In this document: positions 36,294 to 45,139 of the stretch, in pieces | Layout: each line of letters begins with the position of its first letter | Numbering within the stretch: the first letter of the stretch is position 1 | Source: Nitrospira_D sp019636945 | Lineage (GTDB): Bacteria; Nitrospirota; Nitrospiria; Nitrospirales; Nitrospiraceae | DNA length: 64,000 bases | Direction of reading: 5' to 3' | NCBI RefSeq assembly: GCF_047338595.1 | Contig: NZ_JBLFBO010000015.1 | Span: 1 to 64,000 of the forward strand | Program-made: the position numbers and the translations under genes | The notes under the pieces: model-generated | The model's input: the letters and a program-made list of their open reading frames with translations, nothing else | The model's database searches: none | Told to the model about the DNA's origin: nothing

Positions 36294-36959
36294 ATGTCGT
36301 ACCAACACAAAAAGATCATTTTCGAACCGATTGTCGATAATAACCCGGTCATCCTCCAGGTCCTCGGGATTTGCTCGGCACTAGCCGTGACATCGAAACT
36401 CTCGACGACCATCACGATGTGCATCGCGCTGACCGTCGTCACCGCCTTCTCCAATGCCGCCATCAGTCTGGTCCGCAATCATACCCCGAGCAGCATCCGC
36501 ATCATCGTTCAAATGACCATTATTTCGTCGCTGGTCATCGTCACCGATCAGTTCATCAAAGCCTATGCGTTCAGCATCAGCAAGGACCTGTCGGTCTTTG
36601 TCGGATTGATTATCACCAATTGTATCGTCATGGGGCGCGCGGAAGCCTATGCGATGAAACACCCCCCGTTCCCCAGCTTCCTCGATGGCCTTGGCAACGG
36701 CCTCGGCTATAGCGCGCTCTTGATGGTCGTCGGAGTCATACGCGAGCTCTTTGGCTCGGGTTCCTTGTTCGGATATCCGATCCTCCCGCTTGATCGAGAC
36801 GGCGGATGGTATGTGCCGAACGGCTTGTTGCTCCTGCCTCCGAGTGCGTTCTTTTTGATCGGCATGATCATTTGGGTGGTGCGCTCCTGGAAACCGGCAC
36901 AAGTGGAGCAACCTGAATACAAGATCTATCACGCGCCTCGACCGGAGGTGGCCTCATAA
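36294..36959 (+). CDS. nqrD: Na+-NQR subunit D
   Basis: A 221-aa six-span membrane subunit. The two conserved cysteines that, with those of NqrE, hold the intramembrane iron-sulfur centre are in LGICSALAVTSKL and ITNCIVMGRAEAYAMKHPP. GAAAGGAGC lies before the ATG. The C-terminal 20 residues are hydrophilic. Its TAA shares one base with the ATG of nqrE. Confidence 0.95.
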   Translation: MSYQHKKIIFEPIVDNNPVILQVLGICSALAVTSKLSTTITMCIALTVVTAFSNAAISLVRNHTPSSIRIIVQMTIISSLVIVTDQFIKAYAFSISKDLSVFVGLIITNCIVMGRAEAYAMKHPPFPSFLDGLGNGLGYSALLMVVGVIRELFGSGSLFGYPILPLDRDGGWYVPNGLLLLPPSAFFLIGMIIWVVRSWKPAQVEQPEYKIYHAPRPEVAS

Positions 36960-37564
36960 TGGACCTCGTCAATCTGTTCATCAAAGCAGTCTTCGTCGAG
37001 AATCTGGCGCTGACGTTTTTCCTCGGCATGTGCACGTTCCTCGCCGTCTCGAAAAAAATCGGCACCGCGCTCGGACTCGGTATCGCGGTGATCGTCGTCC
37101 AAAGCCTGACCATCCCGATCAATAATCTGATCTACCAATTTCTGATAAAGGATCGCGCGCTGGCATGGGCGGGGCTCCCTGAGATCAGTCTGGATTTCCT
37201 TGGGCTCATCACCTACATCAGCGTCATTGCGGCGGTCGTCCAGGTCCTGGAAATGTTTCTCGATCGATATGTCCCGTCACTGTACAACTCGCTGGGGATC
37301 TTTTTGCCGCTGATTACCGTCAACTGTGCCATTCTTGGAGGCTGCCTGTTTATGGTCGAACGGGACTATAACTTCAGCGAGAGCGTCACTTACGGGGTGG
37401 CCTCAGGTGTCGGGTGGGCGCTCGCGATCGTCGCGATGGCGGGCGTGCGAGAGAAGCTCAAGTATTCCGACATCCCCGAAGGGTTGCAGGGACTGGGCGT
37501 CACGTTCATCACTGCGGGATTGATGGCCCTGGGGTTCATGGCCTTTTCAGGAATCCAACTCTAG
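36959..37564 (+). CDS. nqrE: Na+-NQR subunit E
   Basis: A 201-aa membrane subunit paired with NqrD in inverted topology. The iron-binding cysteines are in FLGMCTFLAVSKK and TVNCAILGGCLFMVERDYN. The start MDLVNLFIKAVFVENLALT is typical. It ends 22 bases before nqrF. Confidence 0.95.
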   Translation: MDLVNLFIKAVFVENLALTFFLGMCTFLAVSKKIGTALGLGIAVIVVQSLTIPINNLIYQFLIKDRALAWAGLPEISLDFLGLITYISVIAAVVQVLEMFLDRYVPSLYNSLGIFLPLITVNCAILGGCLFMVERDYNFSESVTYGVASGVGWALAIVAMAGVREKLKYSDIPEGLQGLGVTFITAGLMALGFMAFSGIQL

Positions 37565-37586
37565 AGTCTGAGATAAGAGACTGCAT

Positions 37587-38807
37587 ATGATCGAGATCCT
37601 CCTAGGAGTCGGTGTCTTCACCGGGTTCGTCCTCCTTCTGGCCGTCTTCATTCTGAGTGCGCGCTCGAAACTCGTGGCCAGCGGCAATGTCACGATCACA
37701 ATCAACGACAAGAAATCCATCGAGACGCCGATCGGAGGAAAACTGCTCGGTGCGCTGGGCGACGCCAAGATTTTTATCAGTTCGGCCTGCGGTGGCGGCG
37801 GGACGTGCGGCGTGTGCCGGGTCAAGGTCTTCGAAGGAGGTGGGGTCATTCTGCCGACCGAAACCTCGCATATCAACAAGCGTGAGGCGCGCGAGGGCTA
37901 CCGTCTCTCCTGTCAGGTGGCGGTCAAGCAGAACATGAAGATCGAAGTTCCGGATGAGGTCTTCGGGGTCAAGAAATGGGAATGTACCGTGCGCTCCAAC
38001 CACAATGTGGCCACCTTCATCAAAGAACTGGTCCTGGAGCTTCCACAGGATGAATATGTCGATTTCCGTGCCGGAGGATACATCCAGATTTTTTGCCCTC
38101 CCTATGAGCATTCGTTTAAGAATTTTGACATCGAAGAACGGTTTCGCAGCGACTGGGACCGGCTGAATCTCTGGGACCTTGTGTCCAAGGTCAATGAGCC
38201 CCTCGAGCGTGCCTACTCCATGGCCAATTACCCGGAAGAACGTGGCATCATTATGCTCAATATCCGCATCGCCACGCCTCCCCCGCGCACACAAAACCTG
38301 CCTCCGGGTAAAATGTCGTCCTACCTGTTTGGACTGAAACCGGGTGACAAGGTCACCATCTCCGGGCCGTTCGGCGAGTTCTTCGCGCGTGACACCAACA
38401 ACGAAATGGTGTTCATCGGCGGTGGCGCAGGAATGGCGCCCATGCGGTCGCACATTTTCGATCAGCTGGGTCGCCTCAAGACCACACGCAAGATGTCCTT
38501 TTGGTATGGGGCTCGATCGAAGCGCGAGATGTTCTATGTCGACGATTTCAACAAGCTGGCCGCCGAGCACGACAACTTCACATGGCATGTTGCCCTGTCC
38601 GACGCGCTCCCGGAAGACGCCTGGACCGGCTACACCGGATTTATCCATAACGTGCTCCATAATGAATATCTCAAGACTCATCCGGCGCCCGAAGACTGTG
38701 AGTACTATCTCTGCGGACCGCCGATGATGAATGCCGCCGTGATCAAGATGCTGTTGGACCTGGGCGTCGAGCGGGACAATATCATGCTCGATGACTTCGG
38801 AGGATGA
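37587..38807 (+). CDS. nqrF: Na+-NQR subunit F, NADH-oxidising
   Basis: A 406-aa subunit that takes electrons from NADH. It has an N-terminal membrane segment (IEILLGVGVFTGFVLLLAVF), a plant-type [2Fe-2S] domain with cysteines in SACGGGGTCGVCRV and RLSCQV, an FAD-binding motif RAYSMANYPEE and an NAD-binding motif GGGAGMAPMRSHIFDQL, ending in MLDDFGG. All metal and flavin ligands are present, so the complex should be functional. It is followed 6 bases later by apbE. Confidence 0.97.
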   Translation: MIEILLGVGVFTGFVLLLAVFILSARSKLVASGNVTITINDKKSIETPIGGKLLGALGDAKIFISSACGGGGTCGVCRVKVFEGGGVILPTETSHINKREAREGYRLSCQVAVKQNMKIEVPDEVFGVKKWECTVRSNHNVATFIKELVLELPQDEYVDFRAGGYIQIFCPPYEHSFKNFDIEERFRSDWDRLNLWDLVSKVNEPLERAYSMANYPEERGIIMLNIRIATPPPRTQNLPPGKMSSYLFGLKPGDKVTISGPFGEFFARDTNNEMVFIGGGAGMAPMRSHIFDQLGRLKTTRKMSFWYGARSKREMFYVDDFNKLAAEHDNFTWHVALSDALPEDAWTGYTGFIHNVLHNEYLKTHPAPEDCEYYLCGPPMMNAAVIKMLLDLGVERDNIMLDDFGG

Positions 38808-38813
38808 CCATCC

Positions 38814-39869
38814 ATGCCTCCCGCCATTGCGCGACCCCGTGCGTTGGTTGCCTTGATCGTTCTGCTGGCGGCCGGTACCGGCTTCAGCCTGCTACGCTCT
38901 GAGCCGCCTCCCGCAGAACTGCACATGAGTGGTCACACCATGGGGACCACCTATAACGTCAAATACCGCCCCACCCCGAATACTCCGACAGTGAAGAACC
39001 TCCAGATCGAAGTGGACACCTTGCTGGCCGAGATTAATCACACCATGTCTACCTATGACCCGGAGTCGGAACTGTCACGCTTTAACCGTCTGCAGACTAC
39101 CGAATGGGTTCCTGCATCCGCGTCGCTCCGTGACGTGCTCAAAGCCGCGATCGAGATCGGCGCCCAGAGTGACGGGGCGTTCGACATCACGGTCGGCCCC
39201 TTGGTCAATCTCTGGGGCTTCGGCCCGGACGTTCATCCGGACCGCATCCCGCCAGAGAGCGACATTGCCGCCGCCCGTGCGCGCAGCGGACTTGATAAAA
39301 TTGCACTCAGTGATAGCCAACCAGCGATACGCAAACACCGCTCTGATGTCTTCCTGGATCTTTCCGGAATCGCCAAGGGCTACGGGGTGGACCGGGTGGC
39401 TGAACTCATGACCGCGCACGGTATTGAACATTATATGGTAGAGATCGGTGGTGAGATTCGCGTCCGTGGGCTCAAGGAGCAGGATACACCGTGGAGGATC
39501 GCGATTGAGAAACCGTTGTCGAGTGAACGCTCTGTGCACACAATGCTGGCGCTCAGCGACATCGCCCTCGCGACCTCAGGCAATTATCGAAACTTTTTTG
39601 AAATCGCCGGGCGACGCTATTCCCATACCATCGATCCGAACACCGGCTGGCCGATCGACAATCATCTGGTATCGGTGACGGTGCTGGCAGAGACCAGCAT
39701 GCGAGCGGATGGCTGGGCCACGGCATTTCAGGTGTTGGGGCCTGAGCGTGGTATGGCCATCGCTGAACAGCTCAACCTTCCCGTCCTGTTTGTGATCGAA
39801 CGTGATGGACAGTTTGAAGAGCGCGTCTGCTGTGCATTCCAACAGTACCGGAAACAGGAGCTGTCATGA
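38814..39869 (+). CDS. apbE: FMN transferase ApbE
   Basis: A 351-aa exported flavin transferase that attaches FMN from FAD to the Thr residues of NqrB and NqrC. The N-terminus is a signal anchor (LVALIVLLAAGTGFSLL). Family motifs are GHTMGTTYNVKY, DLSGIAKGYGVDRVAE, VEIGGEIRVRG and SHTIDPNTGWPIDN, with the late Mg-site region ADGWATAFQVLG. Its location inside the nqr operon fits its role. GGAGG lies upstream of the ATG. Confidence 0.96.
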   Translation: MPPAIARPRALVALIVLLAAGTGFSLLRSEPPPAELHMSGHTMGTTYNVKYRPTPNTPTVKNLQIEVDTLLAEINHTMSTYDPESELSRFNRLQTTEWVPASASLRDVLKAAIEIGAQSDGAFDITVGPLVNLWGFGPDVHPDRIPPESDIAAARARSGLDKIALSDSQPAIRKHRSDVFLDLSGIAKGYGVDRVAELMTAHGIEHYMVEIGGEIRVRGLKEQDTPWRIAIEKPLSSERSVHTMLALSDIALATSGNYRNFFEIAGRRYSHTIDPNTGWPIDNHLVSVTVLAETSMRADGWATAFQVLGPERGMAIAEQLNLPVLFVIERDGQFEERVCCAFQQYRKQELS

Positions 39870-40066
39870 CCATTTTCCTGGTCTCGTTCCTTGTCATGGT
39901 TGTTGCAATCCTGGCTATGGCAGTGGGTGTCCTGGTCGGGCGTCGTCCGATCGGCGGCAGTTGCGGTGGTCTTGAACGCCTTGGTCTAGAGTGCGACGCC
40001 GGCTGCGACAAGCCCTGCCCTGAACGTCTTGCCCGTATGCAGTCTTCCAGTAAGGAAGCGTTGTAA
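39866..40066 (+). CDS. nqrM: NqrM, Na+-NQR maturation factor
   Basis: A 66-aa protein overlapping the apbE stop by four bases. It has one membrane segment (FLVSFLVMVVAILAMAVGVLV) and four cysteines in SCGGLERLGLECDAGCDKPC. NqrM is needed to deliver iron to the NqrD/NqrE centre. It closes the operon. No clear terminator follows; the next 190 bases hold only a short sequence resembling the repeat 5' module (GTTCATGGAGCCGCG, 40153). Confidence 0.93.
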   Translation: MTIFLVSFLVMVVAILAMAVGVLVGRRPIGGSCGGLERLGLECDAGCDKPCPERLARMQSSSKEAL

Positions 40067-40259
40067 GAACGCCTAGACACGCAAACTTCTTTCATCTTCA
40101 GACCCCATTCTTTGCATCCTTGCCTGATTCCCGTTCTGATCTGTCGGGGGTTCATGGAGCCGCGTCATCGGTGAATTTATGCGCTGGCTACTTGAGTCTG
40201 CGAGAGATAAGATGCGTTGAGCCTGTAGAAGTAGTCCAACCGGTCTGATAGAGGATGTT

Positions 40260-40691
40260 ATGTCTCACACCATATTGGTTCCAGTCGACGGTTCGGAGAG
40301 CGCGATGCGTGCACTCCATCTTGCCGTTGAGCGAGCACGCGAAAAACCACAAGGTCGTGTGCATCTCGTGACGGTGCACTCCCCGCTCCGCGTGTACGGT
40401 GAAATCCAGGTCTATGTGGGCGAGAAGAAAGCAGCGGACATGGCCGCGCAGTATAACCGCGAGATTCTCGAACCGGCGGAGCACGTGCTGCGCTCCTCGG
40501 GTGTAGCGTTCGCAAGCAGTACGGCGGAAGGCGATGCCGCTGAACAGATTGTGGAGTGCGCCAAGACGGTTGGGGCCGGCGAAATTATCATGGGATCGCG
40601 TGGACTCGGACGTATTGCTGGGCTCGTGATGGGATCGGTTACCACCAAGGTCATCCATTTGACCCAGATTCCCGTCACGCTGGTCAAATGA
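40260..40691 (+). CDS. Universal stress protein (ATP-binding type)
   Basis: A 143-aa single Usp domain (HTILVPVDGSESAMRALHLA at the start, IPVTLVK at the end). The full ATP motif G-2x-G-9x-G-S is present as GSRGLGRIAGLVMGS. GAGG precedes the ATG. It stands alone between the nqr operon and nhaD. Target unknown; Usp proteins often regulate transporters or respond to energy state. Confidence 0.88.
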   Translation: MSHTILVPVDGSESAMRALHLAVERAREKPQGRVHLVTVHSPLRVYGEIQVYVGEKKAADMAAQYNREILEPAEHVLRSSGVAFASSTAEGDAAEQIVECAKTVGAGEIIMGSRGLGRIAGLVMGSVTTKVIHLTQIPVTLVK

Positions 40692-41191
40692 CTCCTGGTT
40701 TTGACTCAACATCTCAAGCCAACCGCGCTCATTGAATCGCCAGCCTACTTATGGCCATACTCCTTCTTGCATCACCAGTGAAGCGCAGGCATAAACCTCA
40801 CCGAGTTGCCTTCGACTCATGCTCCGTAGAAAGTTTGCCTTGCTTTTCACTCAGCTCCCTGTGTAGCTTCTGGCTTCGTTCGGGTTTCCGGTGGATCTAG
40901 ATCTACCTGTTGTCACTCCGAACCATGACCTCTAGTCCATATTATCCAAGACGATTTGTGACGAAACCGTCTTGGATAGTTTCTGGTTCAAAGTTTCAGG
41001 TTTCAAGTCTCAAGTTTGAGGCTCCAAGTTTCCGGACAACCTGAAACATGAAACCTCAAACTCGAAACGGTCGATCGAGACGCTTCACAACCGACGAACG
41101 ACGGATATTGTCCCAGCGGCATATCGTCGGCTGCAGCAGTTGCGTTCATTAAGAGTGTGGGCTCGGATCAACGCGAAGCAGAGGGAGCGTC
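40692..41191. other. Intergenic stretch with repeat copy 4
   Basis: No gene is seen in these 500 bases. The second half is the repeat copy at 40937. The first half has no recognisable feature. Confidence 0.5.
40937..41165 (+). repeat. Dispersed intergenic repeat, copy 4 (all modules)
   Basis: The 5' module is divergent (CGATTTGTGACGAAACCGTC). The middle module is excellent (AAGTTTCCGGACAACCTGAA, then ACATGAAACCTCAAACTCG), and GTTTCAGGTT upstream of the core can pair with AACCTGAAAC inside it. The 3' module is present in a diverged form (CGTCGGCTGCAGCAGTTGCG). It ends about 26 bases before nhaD, in the same direction. Confidence 0.8.
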
Positions 41192-42580
41192 ATGCGGCTT
41201 GAGGAGCAGAAGAGTCCATCGTCCCGCAACGACATCGGTCTGTGGCTAAGCATCGCCGTAGCCGCGTTCGCGTTATGGCTCATCCCCTCATTTGCGCTCG
41301 CGGCGACTGACCCACCCACCGCATTCGGCATCCCGTTCGACTTCATCTTGTTCGCCCTCACGCTGCTCGGTGTGGCACTGTTCCACCACCACACGCTGCA
41401 GGTGGCACTCACCGGACTCGCCACAATTGCCTTCTACAAATTGGCGTTCACCGGGTTCAGGGCCGGCGATGGTCTGCCAGGCTTGGTCGGCCACCTGGCC
41501 CATGAGTGGGTGATTCTGTCCAATCTGCTGTGTCTCTTGTTGGGCTTTGCGCTGTTGTCCAAGCATTTCGAGGAGAGCCATGTCCCTGCCGTCCTGCCCA
41601 AGTACCTGCCTGGGCAAGCGAAGGGGGCGTTTACGCTGCTCGCGATGGTGTTCGTGCTGTCCTCGTTTCTCGACAACATCGCCGCAGCGCTCATCGGGGG
41701 CACCATGGCACACACCGTTTTTCGCGGTAAGGTCCACATCGGATACCTCGCCGCAATCGTTGCCGCCTCCAATGCGGGTGGGTCTGGCAGCGTAGTGGGT
41801 GACACCACGACCACGATGATGTGGATCGACGGCGTAAGCCCGGCTGACGTCTTCCACGCCTACGTTGCCGCGGTGGTCGCACTGGTCCTGTTCGGCATTC
41901 CGGCCGCGTTGCAGCAGAACAAATATTCGCCGTTGAGGGCCTATGAGCCTGGTGGCGCGCATGTGGACTGGGGCCGTGTCGGTATCGTGGCGTTCATTTT
42001 GGTGACGGCGATTTCCACCAACGTGTACATCAATTTGGTCCACGCCGAGATCGCTGATCATTTCCCATTCATCGGGGTTGCTGTTGCACTGTCGATCCTG
42101 GTCTCGGCGCCGTTACGCAAACCCGATTGGGGTTTGTTACCCGACGCGACCAAAGGGACGATTTTTCTGCTCGCTCTGGTCACCTGCGCCTCAATGATGC
42201 CGGTGGAAAAGTTGCCGCTTGCATCCTGGCAGTCAGCCATGGGACTCGGGTTCATCTCCGCGGTATTCGACAACATTCCGCTCACCGCTCTCGCGCTCAA
42301 ACAAGGCGGCTATGACTGGGGCATGCTCGCGTACACCGTTGGGTTCGGCGGCTCGATGATCTGGTTCGGCTCGTCCGCCGGCGTGGCACTGTCTAACATG
42401 TATCCGGATGCGAAGAACGTCGGTCGCTGGGTGTATCACGGATGGCATGTCGCGGTGGCGTACGTTATCAGCTTCTTGGTGCTGCTCGCGGTCATGGGCT
42501 GGCACCCTACTCCCAAACGTGGCGATCCGCCGGTCACCACGCCTTCTGTTTCACAACCAGCCGAGACGCCAGCACACTAG
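41192..42580 (+). CDS. nhaD: NhaD-type Na+/H+ antiporter
   Basis: A 462-aa polytopic protein of the ion-transporter superfamily, NhaD branch. Diagnostic stretches are SSFLDNIAAALIGGTMAHTV, AASNAGGSGSVVGDTTTTMM, SAVFDNIPLTALALKQGGY and SMIWFGSSAGVALSNMYPD; the two FDN/LDN Asp-Asn pairs are typical of the transport core. About 12 membrane segments. It would exchange external H+ for internal Na+ and so can spend or set the sodium gradient produced by Na+-NQR, whose operon lies 1.1 kb upstream. GAGGGAG lies before the ATG. Confidence 0.88.
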   Translation: MRLEEQKSPSSRNDIGLWLSIAVAAFALWLIPSFALAATDPPTAFGIPFDFILFALTLLGVALFHHHTLQVALTGLATIAFYKLAFTGFRAGDGLPGLVGHLAHEWVILSNLLCLLLGFALLSKHFEESHVPAVLPKYLPGQAKGAFTLLAMVFVLSSFLDNIAAALIGGTMAHTVFRGKVHIGYLAAIVAASNAGGSGSVVGDTTTTMMWIDGVSPADVFHAYVAAVVALVLFGIPAALQQNKYSPLRAYEPGGAHVDWGRVGIVAFILVTAISTNVYINLVHAEIADHFPFIGVAVALSILVSAPLRKPDWGLLPDATKGTIFLLALVTCASMMPVEKLPLASWQSAMGLGFISAVFDNIPLTALALKQGGYDWGMLAYTVGFGGSMIWFGSSAGVALSNMYPDAKNVGRWVYHGWHVAVAYVISFLVLLAVMGWHPTPKRGDPPVTTPSVSQPAETPAH

Positions 42581-42586
42581 CCCGCT

Positions 42587-42765
42587 TGATTCATGGTGGT
42601 TTAGGGCGAAACCATCTGGACGAGCATCTCGTGAAACGTCGCACGTGAAGCGTATCTCGTTCGGGATTAAGGCGCTTCACACTTCACGAACGACGAGTGA
42701 CGCATATTGTCTTAACAGCGGATCGGCGATTGCAGCAGAAGCGTAATGGATACTGCGGCTAGCTG
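42587..42765 (+). repeat. Dispersed intergenic repeat, copy 5 (5' and 3' modules)
   Basis: The middle module is replaced by unrelated sequence with CGTGAAACG/GCGCTTCAC-type short repeats. The 5' module (TTGATTCATGGTGGTTTAGG) and a near-perfect 3' module (GCGATTGCAGCAGAAGCGT, then GGATACTGCGGCTAG) remain. This shows the modules can occur independently. It ends 140 bases before the ATPase start. Confidence 0.75.
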
Positions 42766-42904
42766 TATCATTCAACGGTTTTTGCACCCGATCAGGACCT
42801 CCACCACCGGCATCCAACTATAGAATTAGATGCAGATGCCCGCTGAATCCTGTTTTCGCGATGGTTTGCTTGCAAATTCACCACAAAGAGGTGAATATAT
42901 CTCC

Positions 42905-44134
42905 ATGATCAAGCGAACTATTGAGCATGCGGTCCACTCGGCCATGGCCGACACGCCGGTTGTGCTCCTGAACGGCGCTCGGCAAACAGGGAAAACCACG
43001 CTGGCCAGAGTGATGGCTGAGAAAACCGGGGCAGAATACTTCACCCTGGATGATGCGGCCACGCTCGCCTTGGCTGCGAGTGATCCGGTGGGGTTCATCC
43101 GCAACCTGCAAGGCCCGGTCGTCCTCGACGAAATCCAGAAGGCCCCGGATCTCTTCCCGGCGATCAAAGTCACCGTGGACAAGAACCGCACACCCGGTCG
43201 CTTTCTGCTGACGGGATCGGCTAACGTCTTGACCTTGCCACGGTTATCCGAATCACTGGCCGGACGGATGGAGATCATTCCGCTCTTCCCGTTTTCATCG
43301 GGTGAGCTTGCCGGCACACGGGAGCGATTCGTGACCCGTCTGTTTGACGGCACCATCGCCAAAACCAAGTTCACCGCAACAACACAGGATCTTGCAGCCA
43401 GATTAACGCGAGGCGGATACCCGGAAGCCGTCGAGCGTACCGACGACGATCGCCGGTCGGCGTGGTTTGCGTCCTACATTTCCACCATTCTCCAACGGGA
43501 CGTGCGCGATCTGGCCCGGGTGGATGCGCTGCACCAGCTACCCAACCTGCTCAAACTGCTTGCTGCTCGCACAGCCGGGTTGGCGAATCTCGCCGATATC
43601 GGCAGGGATGCCGGACTCCCGCACACAACCTTGACCCGCTATCTCACCCTGCTGGAAACAGTGTTTCTCGTGCATCGCCTCCCGGCCTGGTCAACAAACA
43701 TGGGCAAGCGCCTGGTCAAGGCCCCCAAACTGCATCTGGTCGACACCGGCCTGGCCTGCCATCTGATCGGTGCACAGGCGCGACGACTCCACGACGATCG
43801 TGCGTTATTGGGACGGATGCTGGAAACCTTCGTCGTGGGTGAACTGCGCAAACAGCTGTCTTGGATTGCTCCACACGCCTCGCTCTACCATTTCCGCTCC
43901 GTCGGCGGGTCGGAGGTGGATGTGGTGCTGGAACAAACCGACGGCTCAGTGGCCGGTGTCGAAGTCAAAGCGAGCGCGACCGTGACAGCCTCTGACTTTG
44001 TCGCCTTACAAGCGCTACGCGATCAACTCGGTAAACGGTTCCGCACCGGTCTCGTGCTCTACCTGGGTGATCGCGTCATCCCATTCGGCGAGAAACTCTG
44101 GCTCGTGCCGGTCCCCGCCCTATGGGCGCCCTAA
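42905..44134 (+). CDS. AAA+ ATPase of the DUF4143 family
   Basis: A 409-aa protein from the ATG at 42905 (GAGGTG upstream; an ATG at 42830 would add 25 odd residues). The N-terminal AAA domain has Walker A LLNGARQTGKTT, Walker B VVLDEIQKAPDLF and sensor LLTGSANV. The C-terminal DUF4143 part has FRSVGGSEVDVVLEQ and GVEVKASATV, which resembles a PD-(D/E)xK nuclease-like core. These proteins are widespread in bacterial accessory genomes and their role is unsettled. It is flanked on both sides by copies of the intergenic repeat, so it may have been inserted. Confidence 0.85.
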   Translation: MIKRTIEHAVHSAMADTPVVLLNGARQTGKTTLARVMAEKTGAEYFTLDDAATLALAASDPVGFIRNLQGPVVLDEIQKAPDLFPAIKVTVDKNRTPGRFLLTGSANVLTLPRLSESLAGRMEIIPLFPFSSGELAGTRERFVTRLFDGTIAKTKFTATTQDLAARLTRGGYPEAVERTDDDRRSAWFASYISTILQRDVRDLARVDALHQLPNLLKLLAARTAGLANLADIGRDAGLPHTTLTRYLTLLETVFLVHRLPAWSTNMGKRLVKAPKLHLVDTGLACHLIGAQARRLHDDRALLGRMLETFVVGELRKQLSWIAPHASLYHFRSVGGSEVDVVLEQTDGSVAGVEVKASATVTASDFVALQALRDQLGKRFRTGLVLYLGDRVIPFGEKLWLVPVPALWAP

Positions 44135-44606
44135 CCGGGTAGGAGTAGCATACTCACCTACATCTGCATGACGCACCTTTACAAGCCCTCCCGTAGCCTC
44201 TGCGCTTCTTCGACATCCTCCGTCATCAAATCGGGCTGATGCCGCATCATTCTCCCGGACTCACGTGAGTCCCCATCATGGAGGCACACTAACCAGCTTG
44301 ATTCATGACGGTTCGTGGTGAACTCGCCCGGAGTAGTTTTAAGTTCCACGTTTCAGGTACCAAGTTTTCGGACAACCTAAAACATGAAACCTCGAACTTG
44401 AAACCGCTGACCGAGATGCTTCACCGTTCGGCAAGCTCACGGCCCTGAGTCTATTGAAGGGCGAACGACGATCGACGCACATTGTCGCAACAGCGGATCG
44501 GCGATTGCAGCAGAAGCGTGATGGATACTGCGACCTAGAACTACTAATCCTTCGTTAACGAAGGGATCATGCAATGGAGCCGAAGCTGCCGCCATCCGGC
44601 GGCCTG
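44135..44606. other. Intergenic stretch with repeat copy 6
   Basis: No gene is seen. Apart from the repeat at 44298 it holds only a short unremarkable spacer. Confidence 0.5.
44298..44540 (+). repeat. Dispersed intergenic repeat, copy 6 (all modules)
   Basis: The best-preserved copy. 5' module TTGATTCATGACGGTTCGTG, middle core AAGTTTTCGGACAACCTAAA and ACATGAAACCTCGAACTTG, 3' module GCGATTGCAGCAGAAGCGTG ending TACTGCGACCTAG. Unlike the others it faces the 3' end of a convergent gene (mpsC at 44607). The next plus-strand gene is dabB2, 790 bases on. Confidence 0.85.
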
Positions 44607-44951
44607 CTACCTCGTCCCATATTGGATCTCCCGATCCGTCGTAAAGACCAGGACCCGCTCGCCGAGCTGCACGTCGATATCGGTAAAGAGCCCGAGCACC
44701 TTCGCCCCGGTGATTTCACCGACTTGCTCACAGAGCTTGTCCCTGCCCTGTGCGATCAAGTTCTGTCGAAGTTGCTTGACCATCTCAACCCCCTCCACCG
44801 TTTTGGCAAGCTGACGTTCGGCCGGTGTCAAGACGCCTTTCAGTCGGACGACCACAAGATCGCGGGCGACGAGTGCTCGTACTTCATCCGGCCCACGGCC
44901 CATGAATTCTTGCTCAAACCTGATGACGGCATTGCGTATTGAGTTTTCCAT
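44607..44951 (-). CDS. mpsC: MpsC / DUF2294 family protein (second copy)
   Basis: A 114-aa protein that fits DUF2294 (MpsC) well: FEQEFMGRGPDEVRALVARD, VVVRLKGVLTPAERQLAKT, LRQNLIAQGRDKLCEQVGE and GAKVLGLFTDIDVQLGERV. The start has GGGAGAGGGGGCT before the ATG and a sigma-70-type promoter upstream. It is divergent from the second dab locus (378 bases between starts). In Firmicutes MpsC sits with MpsA/MpsB, the DabB/DabA counterparts, so the association repeats here. Confidence 0.85.
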   Translation of the reverse strand: MENSIRNAVIRFEQEFMGRGPDEVRALVARDLVVVRLKGVLTPAERQLAKTVEGVEMVKQLRQNLIAQGRDKLCEQVGEITGAKVLGLFTDIDVQLGERVLVFTTDREIQYGTR

Positions 44952-44967
44952 AGCCCCCTCTCCCGTG

Positions 44968-44997
44968 ATTATAAGAGCGCAAGTAGCAGGCGAACAA
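44968..44997 (-). promoter_or_regulatory. Sigma-70-type promoter of the second mpsC
   Basis: On the minus strand a -35-like TTGTTC (44997-44992) is followed after 18 bases by a perfect -10 TATAAT (44973-44968), ending 16 bases before the ATG at 44951. Confidence 0.6.
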
Positions 44998-45139
44998 GTA
45001 CCGACGTAGGACTTTCGCCTCTATCACGGGGCTCGCGTGGAGTCTTTCGGTCCCGCAGGGACGAAGTGAAGACCTGCGCGACCATTTCGAGCTTGACGCT
45101 ATACGTTGCCCCATATTATTCATGAAGCCGCATTATCGG

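Noticed and set aside
40153..40180. Match to the repeat 5' module before the usp gene
   Set aside because: Only about 15 bases match (GTTCATGGAGCCGCG) and it is closer to the 45119 fragment than to the main family, so it is not listed as a copy.
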